Assembly: GCA_019775845.1 (NCBI GenBank)
Contig: JADQAV010000003.1
Location: forward strand, 372,001-436,000
Source: Myrmaecium sp. VS I D KN 1
Lineage: Eukaryota; Ascomycota; Dothideomycetes; Valsariales; Valsariaceae
Direction of reading: 5' to 3'
DNA: 64,000 nucleotides
Shown here: positions 34,005-45,554 of the stretch, one piece after another
How positions within the stretch are numbered: position 1 is the stretch's first letter
Layout: each line of letters opens with the position of its first letter
Position numbers and translations under genes: made by a program
Notes under the pieces: generated by a model
Told to the model about the DNA's origin: nothing
What the model saw: only the letters and a program-made list of their open reading frames with translations
Databases searched by the model: none

Positions 34005-36408
34005 ACGATTTCAAGCCATCATCTTGTCCGGTCTATTCGCATATCCAACGCTCTCACATTCAGTATCATCTTCGACGACATCCAGCGCACCATCTTCCAT
34101 ATCCACCGTTGTCCCATCATGCGCGAAAGTATGCATGCAGAATGCTGCGACGGAGATGTTTGGGTGCTCGTTGCAAGACCTTCAGTGTCTCTGTTCCCGA
34201 ACCAATAGCGCCGGCTTCACCTTCGGGGAGGTTGCGCTGAGCTGTGCGAGTGCCTCCAAGTGCAAGAAAGGAGAGTTCGATGAAGTGGCGCTGTATAATA
34301 TCTGCGCCGGACAGAGCGGTGCGGTGACGGCGACGCATACTGTCTTAACGGTGTCAGCGATCGTGACGGGCATACCGATCACGTCACCAATCTTCTCCAC
34401 GGTGGATGCGTCGAGTTCATTGACGTCGTCCGTCCCAGCGAGCAGCACGAGCAGCACGAGCAGCAGTACCAGTAGCAGCAGCAGCAGCAGAACAGCCTCA
34501 ACCAGCACTTTGAAACCTGTATCCTCCAAGTGTTCATCAGCACCGACAACCTTTTCCACTGCCACCCAGACCCAGTCTGCATACTCACAATCCATCACCA
34601 GTTCCGCAGCGGCCAACGTCACCGTTAGCGAAGAAGGAACTCAGGGAAAGCATAACCTGACCACTGCCCAGATCATTGGGATCGCGGTTGGCGGCTCCAT
34701 TGCTGTCTTCCTGGCGGTTGGCGCCTTCGTCTTGCTAGGATATCTGCAAAGAAGAGACCGACGGAAGGATCTGGAGAGGGCGGAGAAGGTCGTCTCTCGC
34801 CTCAACAAACCCCCGAGGCAGCCCGATGTCTCTGTCGTACAGGGACCGGACCGAGATCCCAGAAGAGGACACGGAGTTGGCGTTGCTCATCTTTACGGTT
34901 CTCCAGGACGCAGCTCTCTACAGCATGACGATCATCAGCACGTTGGTTTGGCTCTCACGTACGGAGAGACGCCAAAACCTGCAGACAGACGCCCGAACTG
35001 GGGACCCAGTCCTGAACTGGACACCATTGGCCTTGCCATCAGTCCGGACCACGATCAGAATCATTCTCCGCAGAGCTTCACCAGCGTGCGGACGATGTCG
35101 AGACTGCTTCCGGACAAGCCCGCACCTATCAGCATCAAACGCATTCAACCCGAGCCATACGGCGCACGTCCAGATAGTACCATGACCCAGACCACGATTT
35201 TTGAAGAAGACGCACGGAAATCCGTCCTTACACCCCCCATAATAATATCTCACCCACCGCCACCGCTGCCTCGTCTGGATACGGGCAGCAGTAGGCAACC
35301 TAATAATGCAACATCTCACGAGCCATCACGACGGCAACAACGAACATCCCACACCGAAACTCCCAGTTCGCCCCGTCACCCGTCCCTTTCTCTGAAGATC
35401 CCCAACCGGCATCAACGACATGTGCCCGCGCCGATTGAAATTGTGAACTCTGCCACCATCGAGCCCACCCGCCTCGATATGCCGACGACTGCGGGAACCC
35501 CTCACACCGGTCTTTCATCGATGTACACGAATCGCGCCTCCGACCCTCCCCAAGAACGAAAGCTAGCCCGCGCCAAAGACGCGGAAGAGGATGGGGACGA
35601 CGCCCGCACGACCATCATCCACTGCAGCCCCAGCGACGACATCCCCCGCTACTACATCCACCCAGCCAACCTCCTCGACAACCCCGGCCAGCTCGCCCGT
35701 CCGCTGACCGAGCACCTACCGTCCTTCCCCTTATCCTCAACTTCACCCACCACTCCCAACCAGATCCCACCCCTCATCCCCCGCCCCTCCCGTCCCCCAC
35801 CCCCAGCCCGCCACCCATCCTCCACCCAATCCTCCGGCTCCGGCTCCGGCGCAAGCGGCACCACCTTCGAATCCGCCGACCCAGACGAGCCCACCCCACC
35901 GGACGAAAGCGACATCGACAACCGGACCGACCGCCACCAGCAGCAGCGCCGCTGCCTCTCCCCGCTCCACGAGGAAGAGCAACACGTCGTCCGGTACCCG
36001 AAAGTCCCTCGGGCCAGCAACCAAGCCGTGCCGCGGAGCCCACCGATACGGAAGCCGAGCGGGTCGCCCGCGACTCATCATTCTTCACACGGCAGCGGCA
36101 GCAGTAGCGGACCCCGTCACGGGGAGAGCTTGTTGAGTCGACGCCGACAGCAGCAGCAGCGGGGCGCGGCACCGGTGGTAACCGGGATAGGGATGGGGAT
36201 CCGTTTACCGCAGCAGCGGGAGCAGCTACGCACGCAGCACAATGGTGGAGGAGAAGAGCAGCGGTCGCAGTATAGTGCGGGTGCAGGAACGTCGAACGGC
36301 GGGCTCGCCAGCCCTTCCCATCACAACCATAACCACCGCCCGCCCGCTCGCCTTACCCCGACGCGTCAGGGGAGTGATTTGTTTATTAGCGTGAGCGGGA
36401 TTTTTTAG
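33985..36408 (+). CDS. CFEM-domain single-pass membrane protein
   Basis: An intronless frame of 807 residues. A signal peptide (about 1-25, hydrophobic AIILSGLFAYPTLS) leads to a CFEM domain (about 45-110) with exactly eight cysteines, in the words SCAKVCMQ, FGCSLQ, LQCLCS, LSCASASKCKK and YNICAG. A Ser/Thr-rich stalk follows (TSSTSSSTSSSSSS), then one transmembrane helix (TTAQIIGIAVGGSIAVFLAVGAFVLLGYLQRR split by the membrane). The remaining 550 residues are cytosolic, proline-, serine- and charge-rich. CFEM domains bind haem or act in host sensing and adhesion; single-pass forms with long tails resemble receptor-like proteins. No GPI signal is present because the C-terminus is hydrophilic until ISVSGIF. 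Two upstream ORFs precede it. Confidence 0.9.
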   Translation: MLFGFHRRFQAIILSGLFAYPTLSHSVSSSTTSSAPSSISTVVPSCAKVCMQNAATEMFGCSLQDLQCLCSRTNSAGFTFGEVALSCASASKCKKGEFDEVALYNICAGQSGAVTATHTVLTVSAIVTGIPITSPIFSTVDASSSLTSSVPASSTSSTSSSTSSSSSSRTASTSTLKPVSSKCSSAPTTFSTATQTQSAYSQSITSSAAANVTVSEEGTQGKHNLTTAQIIGIAVGGSIAVFLAVGAFVLLGYLQRRDRRKDLERAEKVVSRLNKPPRQPDVSVVQGPDRDPRRGHGVGVAHLYGSPGRSSLQHDDHQHVGLALTYGETPKPADRRPNWGPSPELDTIGLAISPDHDQNHSPQSFTSVRTMSRLLPDKPAPISIKRIQPEPYGARPDSTMTQTTIFEEDARKSVLTPPIIISHPPPPLPRLDTGSSRQPNNATSHEPSRRQQRTSHTETPSSPRHPSLSLKIPNRHQRHVPAPIEIVNSATIEPTRLDMPTTAGTPHTGLSSMYTNRASDPPQERKLARAKDAEEDGDDARTTIIHCSPSDDIPRYYIHPANLLDNPGQLARPLTEHLPSFPLSSTSPTTPNQIPPLIPRPSRPPPPARHPSSTQSSGSGSGASGTTFESADPDEPTPPDESDIDNRTDRHQQQRRCLSPLHEEEQHVVRYPKVPRASNQAVPRSPPIRKPSGSPATHHSSHGSGSSSGPRHGESLLSRRRQQQQRGAAPVVTGIGMGIRLPQQREQLRTQHNGGGEEQRSQYSAGAGTSNGGLASPSHHNHNHRPPARLTPTRQGSDLFISVSGIF

Positions 36409-37467
36409 AGCTTTTCTGGATTCGCCATGATGGGTGGAGGTGGCGTTGGCTAGGGAAAGGAGTCTTCTTTTCATATCTTTTTCTTCGTGGCAGGATATGC
36501 ATCATCTCACGTCACACACGACTTTACCTTTTCTTCTACTGCCTTCTCCCTTCATCCTACGATCTTTTGCCGGTGTAAATACACAATCCTCTTTTTCCTT
36601 CCCTTTCCTCCTTCACCAACTTGATCAACGGGCTGCATGGATTAGAGAACGAGAAACAGAGAAGTATGATTGAATTTTGAAGATTAACCCAATTTTCTCA
36701 AGCGAACATCTTCTTCATTCCCTGCCCCCATCGATCTCCCAAAACGCAAAAATTCAAAACCCAGAAATAATATGGGTAAAAAGGGTAGAAGAAAAAATTA
36801 AAGATAAAAGCGCAGCCAGAACGCAAAACGCAGAAAAAAAGCAGCAGGAGAAAAATGGAAATAGCAAAAGAAGATATACCCGAACGTATATACACGACGC
36901 ACGACGCACAACCGTAGTCTGACCACTGCATGGTATAGTATAGTAGTATAGTATGAGGAGGAGTATGGTCATGAATTCAGCTGATAGAGAAGCAAGACAT
37001 CGAGAATATGATAGCGATTCTGGGTGTGTATTCCAGAAAGTCAAAGCACATAAGCTTGACAAAAGTATGGAAGAAAACGGCACGATAAGAAAGCAAGGTT
37101 CACAATAATCTCTATTTCAAATTATTTGTGTGGTTCTTAACATGTCTATATCATGATCGTATCAAATGTGAAACAACCGGATGGTTGTTCAAAAAAGATG
37201 AACGGCGCGCACGCAGAGAAAGACAAAAGAAGATGGACGGAAGGTGGTAACATGGTTCTGGTGTATTTTGTTTCATCGATTCCAAGAACCCTCTCCCTTT
37301 CCTTCAGAAGGCATAAAGAAAATGAAATGAAAAGAATAAGAAAAACTCTTTAGATATCCCAATCCAGTCTATGACTGCCAATCGCTCTCCTTGTCAGTAA
37401 AGCAAAGCACCTCCTCATGCATCTCATCCCTCCACCAACTTTTCCATGATCCTTCGGCGGCCACCGC
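36409..37467. other. Convergent 3' region
   Basis: About 1.06 kb between the converging CFEM and transketolase genes. A-rich at 36770-36870, with short TATAG repeats near 36930-36955. No gene supported. Confidence 0.6.
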
Positions 37468-40125
37468 TTAGATGAGCTGGGTGAAAGCACGGTTGATGGG
37501 GGAGCGGAGGGGCTTGACGTCCTTGTAGAAGTCGACGGTGGCGAGGGCGCGCTTGGAGATGCCCTCGGGGGTGAACTCGAACTTCTTGTACACCTCCTTG
37601 TACGGGCCGGAGGCACCGAAGCGGTTGAGACCGAACTGCTCGTGGGAGTACTTCTCCCAGCCGAGGGTGGACATGACCTCGACGGACATGGCGGGGATGC
37701 CGTCGGGGATGACGGAGAGGCGGTACTCCTTGTCCTGAGCATCGAAGACCTCAACGCAGGGCATGGAGACGACGCGGGCCTTGACGTTGTGGTTGTCCTT
37801 GAGGTACTTGACGGCCTCAAGGCAGAGCGAGACCTCAGAACCGGTGGCAACGAGGGTGATCTGAGCCTCCTTGTCCTCAAGAGCGACGTAACCACCCTTG
37901 ATGGCCTTCTCGATCGTGGAGCCCTCAAGCTGGGGCAGGTTCTGACGGGTGAGGGCGAGGATGGAGGGGGTGGTCTTGGAGGTGAGGGCCATGTAGTAGG
38001 CAGCGGAGGTCTCGTTGCCATCAGCCGGGCGCCAGACCATCATGTTGGGCAGGGCACGGAAGTGGGCGAGGGTCTCGATCGGCTGGTGGGTAGGGCCGTC
38101 CTCACCAAGACCGATGGAGTCGTGGGTAGCGATGTAGATGACACGCTGGTGGGAGAGGGAAGAGAGACGGACGGCACCGGCGGCGTAGGAGACGAAGTTG
38201 AGGAAAGTACCGCCGGCGGGGATGATGGTGCCGTAGGCGGACATACCGTTCATCATGGCAGCCATGGCGTGCTCACGCACACCGTAGCGGACGTAGCGAC
38301 CGCTCCACTCACCGATGCCGAGGCTGGGGGGCTGGAAGTCGACGGCCTTCTTCCAGCGGGTGTTGTTGGAGCCGGTCAAATCGGCGGAACCGGAGACGAG
38401 CTCGGGAACGGTCTCGTAGATGGCCTCGAGGACGGACTCGGAAAGCTTGCGGGAGGCGATGGCCGGGTCACCAGGCTTGTAGGTGGGGAGCTTGGTTTGC
38501 CAGCCCTCGGGAAGGTCGCGAGATAGACGACGGACAAGGTCCTTGTGAAGGTCGGGGTACTCCTGAGCGTACTTCTCGAAAAGCTGCTTCCACTGCTCCT
38601 CGGCGGCAGCGCCCTCGGCGGCGTGCTTGTGGTAAAGGTCGTACACCTCCTGGGGAACGACGAAGCTCTGCTCGGGGTCGAAGCCGAACTTCTGCTTGAC
38701 CTGCTTGGCGTCATCCTCCTTCAGGGGGTTGCCGTGGACACCGCCAGTGCCCTGGAGCTTGGAACCGAAACCGATGGTGGTGGTGAGCTTGATGACGGAG
38801 GGCTTGTCGGTGACCTCCTTGGCCTTGCGGATGGCCTCCTCGATGCCCTCCAAGTCGTGGTCACCGTCCTTGACCCACTGAGTGTGCCAGCCGTAGGCCT
38901 CGAACCTCTTGAGGACGTCCTCGGTGAAGGCGCACTTGGTGTCACCGTCTGAGTGAAGTTAGAACGTTTTTCTGCAAACACGTGGACGATCAGCAGAACT
39001 CACCGATGGAGATGTGGTTGTCGTCGTAGATGGCGATGAGGTTGCCGAGCTGAAGGTGACCAGCAGCGGAGGCAGCCTCGCTGGCAACACCCTCCATGGC
39101 GCAACCGTCACCGAAGAAGACGTATGTGAAGTTGTTGATCAGCTCATAGTTGGGCTTGTTGAAGACGGCGGCAGTGTGCTTCTGGGCAACGGCGAGACCG
39201 ACAGCGTTGGCGAAACCCTGACCGAGGGGACCGGTAGTGACCTCAATACCGGGGGTATCATGGGCCTCGGGGTGACCAGGGGTGATGGAGTCGATTTGCT
39301 ATTGACGGTCAGACAGATGGTCGGGATGACGTCGGGCAAATTTCGCCGCCACTTACGCGGAACTTCTTCAGGTCATCCATGGAGACCTCGTAGCCGAAGA
39401 GGTGAAGGAGAGCATACTGGAGCATGCAACCGTGTCCGTTACTGCAACAGCGTTAGTGAACTGGTAACAATATCAATCGCGAGTCCGGTGCCATTCGGGT
39501 TTGAAGACGTTCGCGATGCTGCAGATGCTGTTGGGGAGGGGCGATAACGCAGCGACCGATAACGGAGGGGTACGGTCCGCCCGCTCGGACCCCAGGTGGG
39601 ATACTTTTCGCCGGACAGCATCCGCAGCGACACCGAATGCCATCCGAACCAGAACCCGGATTGCGCGGATGCAATGGGAGTGACGGGGCAAAGACGTACG
39701 AGAGGACGAAGCGGTCGCGGTTGACCCAGTGGGGGTCCTTGGGGTTGAAGGTCATGAACTTGTTGAACAGGACGTGGGCGACGGGGGCCATGCCCATCGG
39801 CGCACCCGGATGGCCGGAGTTGGCCTTGAGGGTGGCATCGACCTGTGAAGAAGAGAGCGTGAGGGTCAGTCATTATTGCCAATTGCCATTGTCATTGCAG
39901 TCGTCGTTGGGGTTGCGGTGGCGATGACGAGATGAGCGCTGGGAAAATGGGAGGTTTGTTGTTGAGGTTGGATAGCGGGGCACGGTGGGAGGAAGAGGCG
40001 GTCGGGATGGAGGGCAGTGGAAGGAGGGGTAGCTGCGTCCGTATCACAGGAAAATGAAGAGAGGAACTTACGGCAAGCGTCCGGATGGTGTTGATGGCGA
40101 GCTCGTCAGTCTTTCCGTAACCCAT
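37468..40125 (-). CDS. TKL1: Transketolase
   Basis: Thiamine-diphosphate enzyme of the non-oxidative pentose phosphate pathway, moving two-carbon units from ketose to aldose phosphates in the cytosol. Five exons (40125-40072, 39842-39700, 39441-39357, 39298-39004, 38948-37468) give 685 residues, the normal length. The N-terminus contains [19 protein letters not shown]; the ThDP motif is GDGCAMEG ending near [11 protein letters not shown]; the pyrimidine-domain part has [15 protein letters not shown] and [18 protein letters not shown]. The C-terminal domain contains [14 protein letters not shown]. Codon use is very GC- and C-ending rich, as expected for a strongly expressed gene, which explains the long antisense open frames. 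A 258-bp intron 2 is the longest in the gene. Confidence 0.98.
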
Positions 40126-41267
40126 GATGGCGGCGTGGATGGCAGAAGGACGATGGTGGTGAGGAGGGGGGAAAGGAAGGATAGAGAAGGGGAAAGAGAA
40201 GAAGGAAAGGTTGGGAAGTGGGCGAGCCTGAAGATTTGTATTTAGTGGACGGGGGGGGGTGGGAGGGGTGGAGGTGGACGGAGGGGACGGAGGGGTGGAT
40301 GGGTAACGTTAGAGGAGGGCGAGTAAGGTAGCAAAGGCCGTCCCTAGTGGGCTGGGTGACTTCACCAGGAGGGGCAGCCCGAGAAACCAAACAGTGCCAA
40401 AAAGTGGTTCCAGCAAGCCACCCGGATTGGCCCACCGCCCACCGGCCACTGGGCCACCTTTGCAGCAACTGAGTGGAAGTGCTCCATCTGAGTAAGCCAA
40501 CGGCGTCGAGATCTCCATGCCTGCAAGGCCTGTTCGTCAATCACTGCAGTGGCAGGCACGGGGGGTTAGTCATCATCTCTCTCTCTCTTCAAGGAACAAG
40601 AGAGAAGGAGGAAGAGAGAAGAAAAGAAGAGGCGAAAAGTGAAGAAAAATTGAAAAAAATAGAACAAGTGGCTGTACAAAGAATCCCATGCCCATGATGT
40701 CCCATCCACACATATCGTCATCGCCGCCGCCACCCGCTCCACGCCTTCTTCGAAGCATCGACCTTTTTTATCTCCGAGGATCTGATATATCCGTTGGGAG
40801 TATCAGCGCAGCGCACTCACAATGTACGTACACGCATCCCTACAGTTCTCGGATGGAGAGAAAGAGGGAAGAGATCCAACACATGCCTTCCATGGCATAA
40901 CCTTCCTATCAGTCCGAAGGATTTCTCTCGTAACTGATTCCCCGTTAGCAAAGAACAATACGCCCATTGAAGGAGAGGACTTCCTCATCCAGCATCCAAA
41001 CGCTGCCAAGCTTTTCTCATCATTATGACCCGTCCGAAACCAACGAAGGAATATTAAAAAGCAGAGTATGTACAGTACATCATACATGACCATGAATAGA
41101 TCCAGCACGACCAAATAGAAAAAAGAAAAATAACCAACATGTACAAAACCGTCGCAGCCCTTCCCAAGCCCCCCAAATGCAGCAACGCAATGTGACTTCC
41201 TTCCATCCTTACAAGCTTCACATCTCCAAGCCTATATATCTATATAGAATATATACGGCATCCACCA
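40126..41267. other. Intergenic
   Basis: Promoter region of transketolase and 3' region of FEX1. Contains G runs near 40250-40300, and purine-rich sequence at 40590-40660. No gene supported. Confidence 0.6.
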
Positions 41268-43208
41268 TCACCAACTCGTCGTACACACCAACCGTCCCTC
41301 CCATCCCTCCCCCCAGCGCACCCCACCCATAACAACCACACAAATCCCCCCCGCCACCCCCACACTCACCACCCCATACACCCACGCATGGCGACGTCGC
41401 AAGGCATGCAGTTCCGCAACCCACGTACTCACCGTCGTCAAACAGCCACAAAACCCATCCATCACGCCCTGCAGCACCTGGCATCCCACACGACCACCTC
41501 CAACCGCGGCGGCGGCGGCGCCGCCACCAAGCCGCACGTGCTGCAGATCCCAGCACGTCGCCAGCACCGCGGTGCCGAAGACGTTGACGGCGAAGGTGCC
41601 GAGCGGGAACGCGGGCGCGAGCCCGTTGAGCCGGAGCGAGGCGAGGAAGCGCGTGAGGCAGCCCGCGGGCGCGAAGAGCAGGGCGAAGAGCGCTTGGCCG
41701 CGCCAGGTCTCCGTGGACCAGGTCGGGCCACTGGCGGCGGATCCGCCGGGGCGGTCGGGTGGGAAGATGGTGAGGAAGAGCAGGGCGAGCCAGCCGCCCG
41801 GGCCGAGGAGGACGGCAAGCGGGTCGAGGATGCGGTGCAGGAGGGGAGGGGGAAAGGTGGGGAGGATGGGGTCGAGGAGGATGGCGAGGTGGGCGCCCAG
41901 GGTGAGCGCGGAGAGGGCGAGGGCCGGGTGCAGGATGAGGATGGCGAGCACGGCTTCGAGGGAGTAGGCGGGGTAGCGGTGGATGGGGGTGGTGGTGGAG
42001 GTGGCGGAGGGGTGGTAGGGGGGTGCGGAGATGTCGTTGGAGAGGGCGAGGAAGGCGTCCCGCATGAAGGAGCTGAAGGAGGTGAAGGAGCCGCAGAAAC
42101 CGGTCGCGAGGCCGATGTAGAGGGGGACGGTCTTTTTCATGCGGTTGTGCGTGGTGATGGCCTCGCGGGCTTCTTCGGATGCCACGCTGGACCGCCGGCG
42201 CCGGGAGAGACGGTGACTGCGGATGTCGGCTTGGCTTCGGAAAAGACGGCGGTCTTCTGCCAGGAACCCCATAACAAGGCTACCACCGAAGTTTGCCCAG
42301 AGGACCGGGGTCGTGACGGGGGCTCCGGGGTAAAAGGTGAGCCACTGGACGCCTAGCCGTGCGAGGGTGCCCAGGAAGGAGAAGAATATAAGGTAGGAGA
42401 CGGTGTAGAGCTGAGTTTGGAACTTTGAAGCCCGTCCTGGCACGGCGGGTTCGTTAGGTTCTTCAACAGCTGTCTCTTTCGAGCCCATAGGTGCCGGGCC
42501 CATATCGCGACGATATTTTTGATCGCGATGCCGTTGTATATCAGGGGGGAGCGCTTTCTCGCTCGGGGTCTTCGGATGTCTCTCCTTCCTCCTGAGTTCG
42601 GATCGCTTCCGCTCATTTTCCAGGGAGGTATGCCGGCGCAGGCTCCCTTCATCGCGGCCCTCAACCGGAGGTGGAGCCAAAAGCTCATTGAGGTTGTCAA
42701 AGTCGCTGGGCACTTCATCGTCATTGGCTTCCGCTTGCGCTTGCGCTTCCAAATTCCGGCTCCGCCGTTGTGATCCAGATGTTTCGCTCAGAACCTCGCT
42801 GCGTCGGTTGATGCCAATCGGGGTCTTGCCGCTTCTTCGGCGCTGGCGCCATTCGTCTTCCAAGCTCTCGTGCCTGTAAAGTGCATTCTCGTCGCGATTT
42901 TCGACCGGCGAGGCGGCTTCGTTGAGCTCATTGAGATTCTCGTAGGTGGCAGGAAGGCTGTATTCGTCGTGTGGCTCTTCTCTCAACCGCGCAGCAGTCT
43001 GAGTGTCCAGGCTCGGAATTCCACTGATCGGACGCGAGCGACTCTCAGGCCTCCCCGCAGAGACTCCACTGACGGGTCGTGAACGGCTGCGGGGAGGACT
43101 ATCGGTGCGCGAGCGAAGGGAGGCTCGTTGCTCATCGTAATGGCTGGTGCGTCTGGTCCATTGACTGCTCCCGCTCTCCGGCCGATCCGATCGCGTATTC
43201 GGCTCCAT
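41268..43208 (-). CDS. FEX1: Fluoride exporter FEX (two CrcB/Fluc domains)
   Basis: Plasma-membrane fluoride channel that keeps cytosolic fluoride low. Single exon, 646 residues from the ATG at 43208; the frame opens further upstream but without an ATG. The first 280 residues are hydrophilic and probably disordered, with Arg/Ser repeats (SRSRPVSGVS). The first CrcB domain has GTLARLGVQWL, WANFGGSLVMGFL and GFCGSFTSFSSFMRD. The second has GCLTRFLASLRLNG, TFAVNVFGTAVLA and DGFCGCLTTVSTWVAEL. In both domains the conserved Asn and the GxxGxxTTxS-type motif that forms the fluoride pore are visible (first copy GSFTSFSS). This is longer than the yeast protein because of the N-terminal region. It is divergent from uracil phosphoribosyltransferase, 359 bp between starts. 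Confidence 0.93.
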   Translation of the reverse strand: MEPNTRSDRPESGSSQWTRRTSHYDEQRASLRSRTDSPPRSRSRPVSGVSAGRPESRSRPISGIPSLDTQTAARLREEPHDEYSLPATYENLNELNEAASPVENRDENALYRHESLEDEWRQRRRSGKTPIGINRRSEVLSETSGSQRRSRNLEAQAQAEANDDEVPSDFDNLNELLAPPPVEGRDEGSLRRHTSLENERKRSELRRKERHPKTPSEKALPPDIQRHRDQKYRRDMGPAPMGSKETAVEEPNEPAVPGRASKFQTQLYTVSYLIFFSFLGTLARLGVQWLTFYPGAPVTTPVLWANFGGSLVMGFLAEDRRLFRSQADIRSHRLSRRRRSSVASEEAREAITTHNRMKKTVPLYIGLATGFCGSFTSFSSFMRDAFLALSNDISAPPYHPSATSTTTPIHRYPAYSLEAVLAILILHPALALSALTLGAHLAILLDPILPTFPPPLLHRILDPLAVLLGPGGWLALLFLTIFPPDRPGGSAASGPTWSTETWRGQALFALLFAPAGCLTRFLASLRLNGLAPAFPLGTFAVNVFGTAVLATCWDLQHVRLGGGAAAAAVGGGRVGCQVLQGVMDGFCGCLTTVSTWVAELHALRRRHAWVYGVVSVGVAGGICVVVMGGVRWGEGWEGRLVCTTSW

Positions 43209-43567
43209 TGGAGAGGAAGAAGGGATCGTACATCCACGCGAAGGAAGACATGAGGGAAGAATATTGTGGTCGCAAATTGACGTGCAAGACTCACGCCAGG
43301 CTCGACGCGCACTGGCCACAGACTCAACTCCGGTGGTGGCCGTCGTTGATCGGTCCCTGATTGCCGTCAGGCACCAACACGCCAATCGTGAGGCTGGCAC
43401 TGCACCCCACCTTTCACAGCTGCCCTTATCAGTTTGCCGACGCTCGCTGCAGATGCGACCTGTTTTGCTGAAGTAGCACGCTCTTCCCCCTGCTTTTTCT
43501 CACTTACACCTGTGTTTCCTCTCTCTGAACCTTTTTGACAGAGCTTGCACAGGTTCACTCTCCCACC

Positions 43568-44446
43568 ATGGCATCTTCACTTCCCAAGAACGTTCATATC
43601 TCCAATCATCCGTGTCTCAAAGCCAAGCTCTCCCAGCTCCGCTCACACAAAGCTGGCCCGCGGGAGACACAGCTCCTCATTGATGAAATCACCACTTTCC
43701 TAGGAGTAGAAGCTCTAGCAAGCTGTCTTGATACCGAGGAAGCCGGAACAGTATGCTCACTTTCTTTCGTGCTGTCCCAGCGATGTTCTGTTACTCTCCA
43801 TTGTCCACCTTACCCCGCAATTCCCCGCATCCGCCAGCTCGCTGCCTTCCACCAACATAATCCGAAAGCACACAAACACCACTTCAACAGAGGCCGGTCG
43901 TTCTCAATGTCACTGACCAACTAATAGGACACTTCTCCCCTCGGCTACCCCTTCACGGTGCAAGCCCTCACCAGCCCCTCCATCTCCCTGATCCCGATCC
44001 TACGCTCCGGCCTCAGCATGGTCGCCTCCTTCTCCAAGCTGCTCCCCACGCCGGTGCCCGTCCACCACCTCGGTCTCTACCGCGAGCGCACCACCCTCCA
44101 GCCGGTGGAGTACTACAACAACCTGCCGTACCACAAGCCCAGCCCCTCCGACCCGAACATGGCCTCGCATCAGGGCCCCTCGAAGCTGGCCGTCATCCTG
44201 GACCCGGTGATCGCCACCGGCGCCACCATGGCGGCGGCGATCGAGACGCTGAGGGAATGGGGCGTGGAGAGGGTGGTGGTGGTTAGCGTGCTGGCGAGTA
44301 AAGGAGGGGTGGAGAAGGCGGCGGGAGAGTGGGAGAATGTGGAGGTCTGGGTGGGAGGAGTGGATGATGGGTTGGACGAGAAGGGCATGATTAAGCCCGG
44401 GTTGGGCGATGTGGGTGACCGCCTGTTCCTGACGGTAGGCAAGTAA
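43568..44446 (+). CDS. FUR1: Uracil phosphoribosyltransferase
   Basis: Salvage enzyme joining uracil to PRPP to give UMP in the cytosol. Two exons (43568-43750, 43928-44446) give 233 residues, the usual length. Family features: VHISNHPCLKAKLSQLRSHK at the N-terminus, SLIPILRSGLSM (the Arg-Ser-Gly region), YYNNLPYH and the PRPP-binding loop ILDPVIATGATMAAAI. The uracil-binding end GLGDVGDRLFLT is present. The intron is 177 bp. A uracil-type NCS1 permease lies 10 kb downstream, so uptake and first salvage step sit in the same window, though not as a cluster. Loss of this family's enzyme gives 5-fluorouracil resistance in fungi. Confidence 0.96.
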
Positions 44447-45517
44447 TTTGTGCTATGGGTTGTGACAGGTTAGATCTTTTGTTAGAAGCGCAGCATATCT
44501 GTGAACGGCTTACAATAGCCAAGGTGCTTGAAGCGGACCGGATTCATTGCAAAATTCATCCAGTATCTATATCAAGACTACGTCTTCAGCCCTCCTCTGC
44601 AGTTGACTTTTGGCCTTCAGCCCTCCTCTGCAATTGCCTTTCCGCGCAATCAATGATTGCTCAAGTCTCTCGAAACTGTTCCGAGTCTCCGCGCAGCCTA
44701 GCCGTCACAGTCGGTTCACGTTCCGAGCCAATCACACCCTGGCAAAATCCGCATCAGGAAATGTTTCTTCGATCGTTGAACATCGCGATGATAAACTGAA
44801 CTGAAATCTTCCACCTCACAGCTTGCTTGCTGCAAGGTCGCTGAACAATTTGAAGCCTGCGTCAGTAACTTGCTGCTTGTCGGTCACACAGCAGAATAGT
44901 TGCCCATGTTCAATATGGGAAGCAGCCTTCAGCCATATGGCAATACTCATATTCATGAATATAGTAGCATGTTTTGATTGTTTAACTCGTCAACAAGGTA
45001 GGCGTTCAATGTGCAGAGGAGCTCACAGGCGGACGTTCAGCTCGTTGCTATCGCTTCGATATCCAGCCCATCGATCAAAGCTAGCAGTCGTCTGTATACT
45101 ACGGAGCAACAGTATCTCCCATCCATATGAATTGCAAGGGCTCTTCCTTGATCACGCAGGCAGCAGTACGAAGAATCAATGTCGTCTCGCAAGCTCTACT
45201 CCAGACTCTCTCTCTCTCTCTCTCTCTCTCTCAACGCTGTCGCCAGAAGACCGCGAAACTCCAGCTAGCAGACCTCATGACGTATTTCTAACCATGGACA
45301 ACTGCTGGATGTGCAACCCATCGCCGATACCTAGGCAACATCCGTTGGATTTTCCGAGACCAACTCCGGGACGAATGGCGGTGAGGCATGCACTGCCGCT
45401 GAGCACTCGCCTATCATTGGTCCGTGGGCTGGCGCGCGGTGGAGCAAGCAATCTCCCGTCCTCGCAGCTCGCTTAGCGCTTACTCAGCGGGATGGCCCAA
45501 GCGCCATTTCTACGTCT
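44447..45517. other. Intergenic upstream of the U2 gene
   Basis: Holds an imperfect 31-bp-period tandem duplication at 44584-44640 (shared word CTTCAGCCCTCCTCTGCA) and a (CT)n run at 45207-45232. A long plus-strand frame crossing the CT run is composition noise. No protein gene supported. Confidence 0.55.
45207..45232 (+). repeat. (CT)n microsatellite
   Basis: About 13 uninterrupted CT units, 320 bp upstream of the U2 snRNA. Confidence 0.85.
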
Positions 45518-45524
45518 ATATAAT
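45518..45524 (+). promoter_or_regulatory. TATA-like box of the U2 snRNA gene
   Basis: TATATAA lies about 31-37 bp before the inferred U2 5' end. The spacing suits TATA-directed start-site choice. Role inferred. Confidence 0.55.
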
Positions 45525-45554
45525 CGCGTCCTCCCTCGGGCTCCTTTTCAAAAA

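Noticed and set aside
37642-38526. 294-codon open frame opposite transketolase
   Set aside because: Shadow of the strongly biased transketolase codons (Gly/Asp/Val/Leu-rich).
41388-42356. 322-codon Glu/Gly/Arg-rich frame opposite FEX1
   Set aside because: Composition is a mirror of GC-rich FEX codons, no homology; FEX motifs on the other strand are clear.
44823-45476. 217-codon frame across the (CT)n repeat
   Set aside because: The CT repeat codes Ser-Leu repeats and the rest has no recognisable feature; lies upstream of U2.
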